NCBI GenBank assembly: GCA_017347445.1
Contig: AP021856.1
Coordinates: 2,984,613 to 3,048,612 of the forward strand
Length of the DNA stretch: 64,000 bases
From: Candidatus Brocadia pituitae
GTDB taxonomy: Bacteria; Planctomycetota; Brocadiia; Brocadiales; Brocadiaceae
Direction of reading: 5' to 3'
Made by a program: the position numbers and the translations under genes. The notes under the pieces are model-generated. The model searched no databases and was not told the origin of the DNA. It saw nothing but the letters and a program-made list of their open reading frames with translations. Each line of letters opens with the position of its first letter. The stretch's first letter is position 1. Shown here one piece after another: positions 44,128 to 53,463 of this stretch.

Positions 44128-46560
44128 TTATCTTGCTTGATACCCCGGATACAAATCAGGACCCTGGATGTTATCCCACTGTGCACCAATATCAATCCAC
44201 TCGACAAACAAATACCTCTCGTCCTGCGTGAGGAACTTGTCATGCATTACCCTTCCCTCAACCGGGAATACACCGTCTCTCGGACTAAACTGACTCAATG
44301 CCGTCTCATACAGCCTCCAGATTAACAAGCTGTTGATGGCAGAGGAAGGATTAACATACTTCCCTCCAAGATTCGTGTCCTTGCCCCTCTGCGGCGCAAG
44401 TAAACTGTTGTATGCACGGCTGAATGCCGACACTCCATCCACACCCACTAACTCCGCTCCACCCGATAAGTCCAGCGGACTGCCTGCATTATGGCAGCTT
44501 GCACACTTCACATCGATGATCGGCTGAAGATCCCTGCGGAAATCCACCGTCCTCCTCTTCTCATCCGTTAAACCTTCCACCGGCTGAGACGTCGTTCCTG
44601 ACGGACCTCCATAATACACGTCCGAAGGCACCACCACGTCATCCCCATGCTTTACCCCCTGATAGATACCACTCCTGTCAAACTTCAGGTATCCAAACGC
44701 AAAAGGTGAATCATAGTGACTCCGGTCATCATACCACCAATTGTACAACGCCTTCGTATGCTGATTCTGGAATGCCCTGCCACGGTATGACCCATCATGA
44801 CATCCACTGCATATCCTGCCATGATACGGCCTTAAATACGCCCATGTCAGCGCTGTCTGCACTGCCATTCCCCTCTCATCAAGGTTCTGGATGTAGTATG
44901 ACGTGTCTGCCGTCTGAGACGTTACCACAGAACCATCATCCTCCACATACTGATAACCGATGATCCGCCTCTGCTGGAACGCCGTTCCTGAGTTACTGCT
45001 CGACCGGCATCCACCCAAAAGATGACTGCCTGCACCAACCTTAAACCGGGATGCATCCGGCTCTACCGCCTGCACTCCCTGCACAATTCTTACCGCCTTC
45101 ACATCACCACGCTTCGTATCCTTCGCCTTCTGATGCGGATACGGTCCTACCGGAAGATCCGTCAGCGTCGTGTCAAAACAAATCCACGTAGCCCACGAAT
45201 GCGGATACCCTTCCACCTTCACCTGATCAAACGGCTGATACGTCACCGTCGTTACCCCAAAGTTCTTTCCCGCCGTAAAGGTGTTTATCCACCTCGGCTT
45301 GTACTTCACATAAATCGGCGCCGGCTGATGATCGTTCCACTCAGGATCATTGTGCACCAATTCCCCTGCCTTACCATTCTTGCAATCAAACCAATAAATC
45401 CCAAAATCACCACGCTCCGCATACGACACCAACATCCTGTCGTCCGGAAGCGGATACGGACTCCGGTACAATCCACCATCATCCTTCGTCAGTCTCTCAT
45501 AGGTCTTGTTATACGGCGCATCCCAACTGACTGATGCCAGCTGACCTACTCCCCAATTCATATACGGAGACTCTACATACACCAGCTTCCTTTCTCCAAA
45601 CGTGATCTTGGCCTGTGACTTGCCACATGCACCGCCAATCTCATCATCACAGTTTCCATAGATCGGTCTCGGATACGCACCGTCCCAGTTATCCACACAC
45701 AGCATTACCCTGCCCTTTCCGCCTGCCCTGCTGCCATTGGCCTGCGTGCTGGAGAACAGGATGTTCCCATCCGGCGTCGTCGTCGGATCAAAGTTGGAAC
45801 TGATGTTGTAGGTAATCTGGTCTATCGTCGTGTTTATGCTCGGAAACTCTATACCCGACAGCACATGACCCGTAATTCTCTCCGTCACGTGACCGCCCTG
45901 GGTATCCAACCTGAACAGGTTATACGCATACGGATTATGAAGCTCATCCATGACGCCGTCCGGAGAACCAGCAAAGATGATGAACCCGGTCTTCTCTACC
46001 GTGCCACGTTCCTTCCAGTCTCCTTCAAAATACCGGTCACGCCATATGATGCGACCCTGTCCTTCCTCAATACTGCCTGCTGCATAATAGATCGGCGACC
46101 GGCATGTCCCCTTATAATCAGTCATCTGCCTCAGACCACTGCCGTCTATGTTCATCTCCCATATCTGGCATCCGCCGCCCTTCTTGTGTACTCCAGCAAA
46201 CGCAAACTTCTTACCGTCCCAATACGTGCAAGGATCAAAGGCCGTCGCAAAATCATTCGTCAACACCTTCAATTCCTTCGTATTTAAATTGTACAACACG
46301 ATCCGGCTACCCTCTGACACATAGTGCGGATAATTCTGATACGGATCGCCCTTCGCCGTCCTCGGTGACTGCGTGAACAACAGCGCATCCACCGGACCCT
46401 GCACTTCCTTCGACATCCCGCTATAATCAGTCCATAAGGCCTTTCCCTGCTTCGAACCACCTACCATTACCTGGTTGCCCGATGCAAAGACGCTCCCACA
46501 GACCAACGCTCCTGCCATGATCGCAGACGCAACCACTCCTCCTATTTTCCTCTTACTCAT
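44128..46560 (-). CDS. hzsA: Hydrazine synthase alpha subunit
   Basis: 810 residues from ATG 46560, with AGGAGAAGG upstream; the longer frame to 46599 has no ribosome site. It is the dihaem catalytic subunit joining hydroxylamine (from NO) and ammonia to hydrazine inside the anammoxosome. A signal peptide (about 1-27) is followed by an N-terminal propeller-like region (LYNLNTKELKVLTNDF, IWEMNIDGSGLRQMT). The haem sites are CSGCH (584-588) and CASCH (686-690). Tyr592, four residues after the first haem His, corresponds to the unusual Tyr591 haem ligand of Kuenenia. It is the last gene of hzsC-hzsB-hzsA, 92 bases after hzsB. Confidence 0.97.
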   Translation of the reverse strand: MSKRKIGGVVASAIMAGALVCGSVFASGNQVMVGGSKQGKALWTDYSGMSKEVQGPVDALLFTQSPRTAKGDPYQNYPHYVSEGSRIVLYNLNTKELKVLTNDFATAFDPCTYWDGKKFAFAGVHKKGGGCQIWEMNIDGSGLRQMTDYKGTCRSPIYYAAGSIEEGQGRIIWRDRYFEGDWKERGTVEKTGFIIFAGSPDGVMDELHNPYAYNLFRLDTQGGHVTERITGHVLSGIEFPSINTTIDQITYNISSNFDPTTTPDGNILFSSTQANGSRAGGKGRVMLCVDNWDGAYPRPIYGNCDDEIGGACGKSQAKITFGERKLVYVESPYMNWGVGQLASVSWDAPYNKTYERLTKDDGGLYRSPYPLPDDRMLVSYAERGDFGIYWFDCKNGKAGELVHNDPEWNDHQPAPIYVKYKPRWINTFTAGKNFGVTTVTYQPFDQVKVEGYPHSWATWICFDTTLTDLPVGPYPHQKAKDTKRGDVKAVRIVQGVQAVEPDASRFKVGAGSHLLGGCRSSSNSGTAFQQRRIIGYQYVEDDGSVVTSQTADTSYYIQNLDERGMAVQTALTWAYLRPYHGRICSGCHDGSYRGRAFQNQHTKALYNWWYDDRSHYDSPFAFGYLKFDRSGIYQGVKHGDDVVVPSDVYYGGPSGTTSQPVEGLTDEKRRTVDFRRDLQPIIDVKCASCHNAGSPLDLSGGAELVGVDGVSAFSRAYNSLLAPQRGKDTNLGGKYVNPSSAINSLLIWRLYETALSQFSPRDGVFPVEGRVMHDKFLTQDERYLFVEWIDIGAQWDNIQGPDLYPGYQAR

Positions 46561-46652
46561 CTGTTGGCCTTCTCCTTTCACTGTTTTCGTAATACTCACA
46601 AATATTCTTCAGTTTCAACGGGCAAACGTACCAACTGCCCCTCTTTTATCCC

Positions 46653-47678
46653 TTATAATGCCTTCAGGAACTCAACCAGGTCCTGCATCTCCTGTGCTGT
46701 CAAATGCGACGTCCTTCCATGCATGTCCTTGTCATTCACCGTGTTGTTGATCGTGTCTATCAACAGCCTGGCGCTCCCGTCATGGAAATACGTCCCCGAT
46801 GCATAGATGTCCCTCAAGGTCGGCGTGTCAAACTCCTTCACCAGGTCCAACCCAATGATCGGCGTGTCACTCTCCTCACCATATGGATCCTCACCAGCCT
46901 CCAGCGCCTTCAGATTAAACACCTTCCCCGGCGTTGAACGGAAACCCTTCACCCCTACACGGCCCGTCCCTACGTCATGGGTCTGCGCATCGCTAAACAG
47001 CGCCTTCGGATCACTCACATCACCAGGATGGCACTCCGCACATCCAACATTCGGATCATTGAATATCTTCTCGCCCCTCTTCTGCGCATCCGACAGCGAA
47101 CCATCCGCATTCCTGAACGGACTTCCCGTGAACTCCAATGCCCTGATGTAGCAGATCAGCGCCTCTAACCTCAACGGAGAAAAGTTCTCACTCCGGAACA
47201 CAAACCCAGGGTCTCTTCCGCACACCCTGTCCAATGAACTCGTTGCTCCTACTATCTCATCCGGATGGCCGGTAAACCCCTCATGCCTGAACGGCGGCAA
47301 ATACCTCCCGCCTCGGATATACTTCGTGTTCTTCCAGCTTCCCCATCCCTCATCTCCAAGGTCCCAAATCAACCCCGTTGTCTGCCCCCTCTCGTAATGA
47401 CAGCTCGCGCAGGAATACTCACCCTGCAAATTCCACGATGCATCATTGAACTGAAACTGCCCGTACCTTACCAACTCACTCTTGTACGGTGAGTGCTTTA
47501 CCCGGTAATGCACCTCCGGCACCGTCAGTGGCTCCGCCCTCGGCAGCGGCTCCCACTCAGGTCCCGTCTGGATCGTCGCAACCACTTGCGGCGTCCCCGC
47601 CATTAACTGACCAGTCGTCACTACCCCAAACAACCCAAGGGCAGCTACCAAACCGATCTTTTTTATTCCACTTCTCAT
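46653..47678 (-). CDS. hzsB: Hydrazine synthase dihaem peroxidase-like (gamma) subunit
   Basis: 341 residues, with AAGGAGGAG before the ATG and a signal peptide (about 1-28). The fold follows dihaem cytochrome c peroxidases: CASCH (90-94), CAECH (213-217), TPTLRDIYASGTYFHDGSARLL and the C-terminal LTAQEMQDLVEFLKAL. In the complex this subunit is thought to reduce NO to hydroxylamine. The gene is called hzsB (kuste2860 in Kuenenia), while the structural paper names its product the gamma subunit. It lies 84 bases after hzsC, with its own strong ribosome site. Confidence 0.96.
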   Translation of the reverse strand: MRSGIKKIGLVAALGLFGVVTTGQLMAGTPQVVATIQTGPEWEPLPRAEPLTVPEVHYRVKHSPYKSELVRYGQFQFNDASWNLQGEYSCASCHYERGQTTGLIWDLGDEGWGSWKNTKYIRGGRYLPPFRHEGFTGHPDEIVGATSSLDRVCGRDPGFVFRSENFSPLRLEALICYIRALEFTGSPFRNADGSLSDAQKRGEKIFNDPNVGCAECHPGDVSDPKALFSDAQTHDVGTGRVGVKGFRSTPGKVFNLKALEAGEDPYGEESDTPIIGLDLVKEFDTPTLRDIYASGTYFHDGSARLLIDTINNTVNDKDMHGRTSHLTAQEMQDLVEFLKAL

Positions 47679-47762
47679 AATTCTTGTCTCCTCCTTAATG
47701 AATTGCTCTGTTTCCGAATTCTTACCGTTTCCTACGCTTACCTCACTTCACCACCAACTCCG

Positions 47763-48893
47763 TTAATCCACCGGCGTCCTTATCACAGACACGTTGTTGG
47801 AAAAGTAATTGGCTGCATAACAATACTTGCCATCCGGCGATAAACACACCGAACTTGGCCCAAGACCCGTAGTCACCCTGGCCACCAGATACTCCCTCAC
47901 AAACCCAAGATCATCCCTGAGATAATCCAGCTCCGACTGTGAGTTCCCACGGACAACATTCAGCACCTTGCCCATGTCAAGGATCGTTACCCGATGCATC
48001 CCTCTTATTCCAATATACAAATACCTCCCCTTCGGATCCATCGCCAATCCATACGGATTACCATCATAGTTATTGAGCTCGTCTAACGGCAACCGTGCCA
48101 CCTTACCGCCAGCCTTCGTCTCCAACACTGCGATGTTGTTCGTAAATACCTGCCCGTTCTCTGCCTCACACACCGGCAACCAATTCTTTGGGGTCTCATA
48201 CGTCACTACCACATACTGCCCATCAGGCGTATATATCACATCCCTCAAATTCGCACTCTCACGAATTACCCGCTTCTCGGTTACCCTGCCTGTATCTACG
48301 TCAATAAAGTTCACGCTCCGGTTGATCGAACCGACCGTGTCATTTATCACCGCAAGCGTCTTGCCATCCGGCGATATGTCCAATGTCCTTGGACCGTAAT
48401 CACTCGTGTAGATCGACCTCGTCTTCTCCATCTTCCCCGTATCTATCACGTCGATCGTATTCCACATGCACCCAGAACATGCCACATATGCCGTCCTACC
48501 GTCCTTCGTGATCCTTATCCCGCTCGGCCAGTCACCTACCTTGATCTCCTTGACTACCTGCTTGCGCGCTATATCGATCACCGACACACTGTCGCTCTCC
48601 GCATTACAAACAAACAAAAACGCATTGTCTGGTGTCATTGCAGATGCCTCAGGCTGCACTCCTACCGACACCTCACCCGTCACCTTCTGCGTCCGGGCAT
48701 CCACAAACGTCACGCTATGCCCCGACTGATTACATATATACAACGTACCTCCATCCGGTGACGTCGTGATGTGAAACGGACCAGGCAGATCCGTCTTCAC
48801 ATGCGTGCCCTGGATAAATCCAGCGCCCGACACTCCCCCTACCGACAGCACCGCTCCTACTACCGCAGCCCCTAGCCATACTCTTCCTTTCAT
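47763..48893 (-). CDS. hzsC: Hydrazine synthase beta-propeller (beta) subunit
   Basis: 376 residues from ATG 48893, since the upstream ATG at 48920 lies before the AGGAGGG ribosome site. A signal peptide (about 1-24) leads into a seven-bladed YVTN-type propeller: HITTSPDGGTLYICNQSGHSVTFVD, AMTPDNAFLFVCNAESDSVSVID and similar blades. It has no CxxCH; the sequence CSGCM looks like a haem motif but lacks the His. The gene is hzsC (kuste2859 type); its product is the beta subunit in the crystal structure. It is first in the operon. Confidence 0.95.
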   Translation of the reverse strand: MKGRVWLGAAVVGAVLSVGGVSGAGFIQGTHVKTDLPGPFHITTSPDGGTLYICNQSGHSVTFVDARTQKVTGEVSVGVQPEASAMTPDNAFLFVCNAESDSVSVIDIARKQVVKEIKVGDWPSGIRITKDGRTAYVACSGCMWNTIDVIDTGKMEKTRSIYTSDYGPRTLDISPDGKTLAVINDTVGSINRSVNFIDVDTGRVTEKRVIRESANLRDVIYTPDGQYVVVTYETPKNWLPVCEAENGQVFTNNIAVLETKAGGKVARLPLDELNNYDGNPYGLAMDPKGRYLYIGIRGMHRVTILDMGKVLNVVRGNSQSELDYLRDDLGFVREYLVARVTTGLGPSSVCLSPDGKYCYAANYFSNNVSVIRTPVD

Positions 48894-49376
48894 CGCTCTT
48901 CCTTCCCTCCTAATCTTCATCTTTAGGAATATAAGTCTAAACCTTTTTTATACAGCATTTCCGCAACTTATACAACAGCAACTCTTACCACGCAACAAAT
49001 TTTTCGACCACCCCCTTTCGCACGTAATTAATGGAGCTTCACTTTTTTAACACTACAAACTTGTTATATTCAAAAAAGACCGAAACGCCTTTCGAACATG
49101 GCAAGACAAAAAGATCCGTGCTAATAGTAATTGAGCAACATCCGTACCGTGCTTAACGATTAAAATTTATTCAACGTAACTCTTTGTCAATACGTCCATT
49201 GTAATTATTACAAAACAAAGATCTTTTTAGTCAAAAGACCATAAACGGTCACCACAAATGCTATTATTTCAGAAAAACAATCCCTATCTATTTGCTAAAA
49301 AACAACATAAGGTGTGACTATTTATGGTCACGCCTTTTTAGAATGTTGCCACGTTTAATGAATGAATTGAGTTATC
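48894..49376. promoter_or_regulatory. Upstream region of the hzs operon
   Basis: This AT-rich gap of about 480 bases has no gene. It must hold the hzs promoter unless transcription reads through from the regulator gene. A hairpin GGTGTGAC/GTCACGCC (about 49320-49341) lies near its far end, flanked by T-runs on both strands. I could not find a convincing sigma-54 (GG-N10-GC) or sigma-70 site by eye. Confidence 0.45.
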
Positions 49377-49528
49377 GTAATAATTTAGTTTTTTGCAAAC
49401 TTCCAAACAATAGCAATGTTTGTCGTGCCGTGTAAGGGCGAAGCATTTGCTATGAAGGACATGATCACGTTCTCACCAAAACGGGCAAATGCCTGGCCCC
49501 TACTTTTTCAAAAAACCAAAATTATTAC
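49377..49528 (+). repeat. MITE-like element, family A copy 6 (core type A)
   Basis: GTAATAATTTAGTTTTTTGC at the left and CAAAAAACCAAAATTATTAC at the right form the terminal repeats. The core has GTAAGGGCGAAGCATTTGC facing GCAAATGCCTGGCCCCTAC. Its right end covers the TAA stop codon (49525-49527) of the regulator gene, so the element supplies the end of that coding frame. Confidence 0.85.
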
Positions 49529-50907
49529 GATTTATCAAACAATTGCAGCTTAACCAATCTGTTACGAAGCGTAGTGCGGGGGACGCCTAATATCTCTGCC
49601 ATTTTTACCTGATTGCCATTCGTCTTTTGATGTGCCCAGTGAATAAGTTTTTTTTCCACTTCTGTAAGTGCGTCTTGCAAGTTTATCGCCTGTGTATGAG
49701 ATAAATCCATTGATAATAAATCTGTATTTGTATTACCCTTTCTCAGATACTCAGGAAGGGTTTCCAAAGAGATGCCCTTTGATTTGGAGAATGCAATAGC
49801 GTGTTCAATGACATTTTCAAGCTCTCTTACATTGCCGGGCCAATCGTAAGCCATCAAAACCGCTTTTACCTCCGGTGAAACATCCGGCAAGGCATCTTCA
49901 TACTGGGACACAAATTTTTTCAAAAAGTAGTTGATCAACAACGGGATATCTTCCTTTCGTTCCCGTAATGGCGGTATGCTGATTTGCACCACATTCAACC
50001 GATAGAACAAATCTTCCCGAAAGTAACCTTCCTTTACCCGTTCCAAAAGGTCTTTTTTCGTTGCGCAGATAATTCTCACATTGACGCCAAGGGTTTCTTC
50101 GCCTCCGACCCTTTCAAATGTCCTTTCCTGAAGCACGCGCAAGAGTTTGACCTGCATATCCACAGGTATATCGTCGACGTCATCCAAAAAAATTGACCCC
50201 CCATCCGCCAACTCAAATCTTCCCCGCCGCGTCTTAAATGCGCCCGTAAATGCCCCCTTCTCATGACCGAAGAGCTCACTTTCCAGGATTTCTCTGTTCA
50301 ATGCGGCACAACTCACCCTGATAAACGGACCCATTTTCCTGCTGCTGTGATAATGAATAGCACCGGCTATCTTTTCCTTTCCGGTTCCGCTTTCTCCCCG
50401 TATGAGAACGGTGGTATCCCTTTCAGAAACACCCTTTACAATCTCGAGCACCTTTTTCATCGATTCACTATTTCCGACAACATTGCAGAATTCAAACTCA
50501 GCCTGAATTTCACCTCTGAGACGATTTACTTCTGCAGCCGTATTCTTATGGTGAAGCGCCCTCTGAAGTTTGATAATCAACTCATCCGTAGAAAAAGGCT
50601 TTGCAATATAATCGTATGCACCATCTTTAATAGCAGATACGGCGCTTTCAAGGGTACCGTAGGCCGTCATGATAACAACAATTATCTCCTGATTGTATTT
50701 TTTAATTTCCTTGAGAAGCTCCATACCGTTCATGCCGGATAACCTTAAATCCGTCACTACCACGTCGTAGTCTTCAGACATAACCATCTTCAAACCCTCG
50801 GTTGCATTGTCCACCGACCTCACCTGATACCCTTCCTTCTTCAATTGACTCTCCAAGGATATCCGCATAAGTTTTTCGTCATCTACGATCAGCACTTTAC
50901 TGCTCAT
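49525..50907 (-). CDS. NtrC-family sigma-54-dependent response regulator
   Basis: 460 residues. The receiver (1-120) has Asp53 in [13 protein letters not shown]. The AAA+ domain has GESGTGKE (Walker A), the sigma-54-contact loop EKGAFTGAF and the Walker B region [13 protein letters not shown]. The C-terminus is a Fis-type helix-turn-helix ([23 protein letters not shown]). It activates sigma-54 promoters after phosphorylation. It lies 24 bases downstream of a histidine kinase and upstream of hzsCBA on the same strand, so hydrazine synthase is a candidate target (inference). Confidence 0.95.
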   Translation of the reverse strand: MSSKVLIVDDEKLMRISLESQLKKEGYQVRSVDNATEGLKMVMSEDYDVVVTDLRLSGMNGMELLKEIKKYNQEIIVVIMTAYGTLESAVSAIKDGAYDYIAKPFSTDELIIKLQRALHHKNTAAEVNRLRGEIQAEFEFCNVVGNSESMKKVLEIVKGVSERDTTVLIRGESGTGKEKIAGAIHYHSSRKMGPFIRVSCAALNREILESELFGHEKGAFTGAFKTRRGRFELADGGSIFLDDVDDIPVDMQVKLLRVLQERTFERVGGEETLGVNVRIICATKKDLLERVKEGYFREDLFYRLNVVQISIPPLRERKEDIPLLINYFLKKFVSQYEDALPDVSPEVKAVLMAYDWPGNVRELENVIEHAIAFSKSKGISLETLPEYLRKGNTNTDLLSMDLSHTQAINLQDALTEVEKKLIHWAHQKTNGNQVKMAEILGVPRTTLRNRLVKLQLFDKS

Positions 50908-50931
50908 AGTATCGCTCCCTGATATTTTGCA

Positions 50932-53262
50932 TTATGCCGCTACCGTTACTTTTCTCACCGGAAAACAGACATAAAATGTCGTTCCTTCCCCTGGATTACT
51001 CTTCACGATAATACTTCCGTTATGGTTGTCTACAATCCTCTTGCTAATCGCAAGCCCCAATCCACTTCCCATCTCCTTTGTGGTAAAAAACGGATTAAAT
51101 ATTTTATTGAGAATTTCTTCCGGAATCCCCGACCCCGTGTCAGCAATTGCAACCTGTATACTGGACGGATGAAAGTCGCAAGACCCGGTCTTTATTGTAA
51201 GCGCACCACCTTCCGGCATGCTATCCAATGCATTAACGATAATATTAATAATGACTTGAGATATGTTGTCGGCGTCACCGTAAATCTCAGGCAAATCAAG
51301 AGACAATTCCTTCTCCAGCCGGATACCGCACTCTTTTATCCGATGGCCCACAAACCGCAGTGAATTTTCAACAATTTCATTTAAGCTGTGATTGGACATG
51401 TGTGTAGAATATGGTCTGGAAAACGCCATTAACTGTTTTACAATAACTTCAATCCGTTTCAGACCCTCTGACATTAAATCCAGAAATTCCTGATTTTGTA
51501 ATATATTCTCAGGCTCTTTCTTCATCATTTTTACAAAATTCTGCAACCCGCCTAACGGATTGTTCACTTCATGGGCCACCCCGGCAGCCAACTCTCCCAC
51601 CGCGGCTAAACGCTCGGCCTGAATCAGCTGCAACTCCATTTTTTTTCTCTCGGTAATATCCCGGCATATCCACTGGATGGTCTTCCTTTTACCATATTCA
51701 ATCACACTGGCGCTGATACTCGTTGGAGTAAGCCTGCCGTCAACATGCTGGCAATCAACGTTATCCAGCATACCGGAACCGGTCTCGTTTATCGTCAACC
51801 ACAATTGCCTTGTCTTCTCACGATCGTATTCCGGAACAATTTCCCATATCTTTGTATCATGTAATTCATTTTTCAAATACCCTGATAGCTCCTCTGCTCT
51901 TTTGTTCAAATCAACGATCTGCGCAGAATCGGCAGCCAGGGTAAAAATGGCATCGTTGGCAAGGTTAATTGATTCCCGGTATCTTTCCTCAGACTCTCTC
52001 AGTTGCACGGTACGCTCACGAATCTTTTGTTCAAGCCCTGCATATGACCCTTCCAGCTTTTCGGCCATGTTATTGAATTCCGATGCAAGAACGCCCACTT
52101 CATCTTCAGAATTAATGGGAATGCGATGCCCAAGATTCCCCTTCCCTATTGCATGTGCACCCTGAACCAGACGGGATATAGGATGGGTAATTCCGTGTGC
52201 CAAAACAAGGACGATAACAATGATGATGAATACACTTACCATCGCCAGGGTAATGACCTGATCCTTCAATTCCATAATCGACTTAAAGGCCTCAGAGGTA
52301 TCTTGTTTTACGATGAGTCCCCACTTCAACTGTGGTATATAGCGAAAGGCCAGGAGAACTTCAACCCCCCTGTGATCAACGCTCCTAATAATGCCTTCCT
52401 CTCCGGCATCTAACATAAAAGATTCCGGCGTTATTGAATTCACCGGAATACTCATTTCCAGTGCCGTATTAGCAAGATGCCGCGTATTGTTAAGAAATTG
52501 CAGATGATTACCCTTGCGACGCACCAGGATGGTCTCGCCCGTTTCCCCCCTACCGGGCCAATCCTGCAATAACGACCCTATGGCATCATTCGTGTTTACC
52601 CGGATAATGACAATGCCATTGATCACGTCTGTTTCTTCCATGGTAATCGGATCCGTTCTTTTCATCGTGCCAAAAAGGGTCATTCCTATCCGTTTTGTGT
52701 ATTCTGAATAGTGGATATCTTTAAACGGCAGGCCATTCCGTCCCAGCACATCAAGATAATACGGGTAATCTTCATCAAGCAATCCGATATTTGATTCGGC
52801 TGTAGACATCACAATCTCGCCATTTTCTATATCCAGCATTGATATTTCATCGCAATAAATAAACTTTTCCTTGAGTTTCCCCAGATATTCTGAAAGTCTT
52901 TTGTAATAGACCTCGCCAATTTCAGACTCCTTCATCCTCTCAACAGAGCGGAATGCCTTTCTTAAATAAAGGAGATTAGAAAATGACACTTCCAAGGATT
53001 TGTTTGTCGAAAGAACGCCAATATCAACCACCCGCTCCTGCAACCAGTTGCTCAGTTGCGCCTTTTTTAGTTCGGCAATCGAGGTCAGCTTTTCTATGAC
53101 CATGTCGTTCAATGCCCTTTTCCCGCGGTTGTACGCCGTACTGCTCACAATCAGTATGGGCATCGTCGTCATGAGGATGAAATAGCAGATAAGCTTAACC
53201 TTGATGCTCTTAAAAAAGCGAAAGAAACCTTTTGTTCTGCCCTTATTTTTCATCATCTCCAT
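50932..53262 (-). CDS. Membrane sensor histidine kinase
   Basis: 776 residues. An N-terminal membrane helix (about 24-45) and a second (about 335-358) enclose a periplasmic Cache-type sensor region. HAMP follows (HPISRLVQGAHAIGKGNLGHRIP), then a PAS domain with AIFTLAADSAQIVDLNKRAEEL. The kinase core has AAGVAHEVNNPLGGLQNF (H-box) and the ATP-binding motifs VINALDSMPEGG, DTGSGIPEE and GSGLGLAISKRI. It is paired with the NtrC-type regulator gene immediately downstream. The ligand is unknown; a small molecule in the periplasm or anammoxosome is plausible. Confidence 0.93.
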   Translation of the reverse strand: MEMMKNKGRTKGFFRFFKSIKVKLICYFILMTTMPILIVSSTAYNRGKRALNDMVIEKLTSIAELKKAQLSNWLQERVVDIGVLSTNKSLEVSFSNLLYLRKAFRSVERMKESEIGEVYYKRLSEYLGKLKEKFIYCDEISMLDIENGEIVMSTAESNIGLLDEDYPYYLDVLGRNGLPFKDIHYSEYTKRIGMTLFGTMKRTDPITMEETDVINGIVIIRVNTNDAIGSLLQDWPGRGETGETILVRRKGNHLQFLNNTRHLANTALEMSIPVNSITPESFMLDAGEEGIIRSVDHRGVEVLLAFRYIPQLKWGLIVKQDTSEAFKSIMELKDQVITLAMVSVFIIIVIVLVLAHGITHPISRLVQGAHAIGKGNLGHRIPINSEDEVGVLASEFNNMAEKLEGSYAGLEQKIRERTVQLRESEERYRESINLANDAIFTLAADSAQIVDLNKRAEELSGYLKNELHDTKIWEIVPEYDREKTRQLWLTINETGSGMLDNVDCQHVDGRLTPTSISASVIEYGKRKTIQWICRDITERKKMELQLIQAERLAAVGELAAGVAHEVNNPLGGLQNFVKMMKKEPENILQNQEFLDLMSEGLKRIEVIVKQLMAFSRPYSTHMSNHSLNEIVENSLRFVGHRIKECGIRLEKELSLDLPEIYGDADNISQVIINIIVNALDSMPEGGALTIKTGSCDFHPSSIQVAIADTGSGIPEEILNKIFNPFFTTKEMGSGLGLAISKRIVDNHNGSIIVKSNPGEGTTFYVCFPVRKVTVAA

Positions 53263-53463
53263 CTACCCGTTCAAGATTTGTTGACCTCTTATCCAAAATT
53301 ATATTCATACCAAACCCCTAAATAAAGCGAATTTTCCTGCCTGTCACAGAAAATCTCTTGCACAAAACATTCTTTTTATTGACATATCAAACTATTTATA
53401 TTATTTTACGTACGTAATTTCGTGTTACCCCACAAAACTTTTTGTCCACAACAGGTAAAAACA

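Noticed and set aside
45022-45534. 170-residue plus-strand frame inside hzsA
   Set aside because: It is a shadow of the hydrazine synthase gene, rich in Arg and Leu, with no family similarity.
48446-48490. Possible haem c site in HzsC (CSGCM)
   Set aside because: The His of CxxCH is replaced by Met, and the beta-propeller subunit is not known to bind haem.
48894-49376. Sigma-54 promoter upstream of hzsC
   Set aside because: A stretch like GCACGGTACGGATGTTGC on the minus strand has the right half-sites but wrong spacing, so I do not call it.
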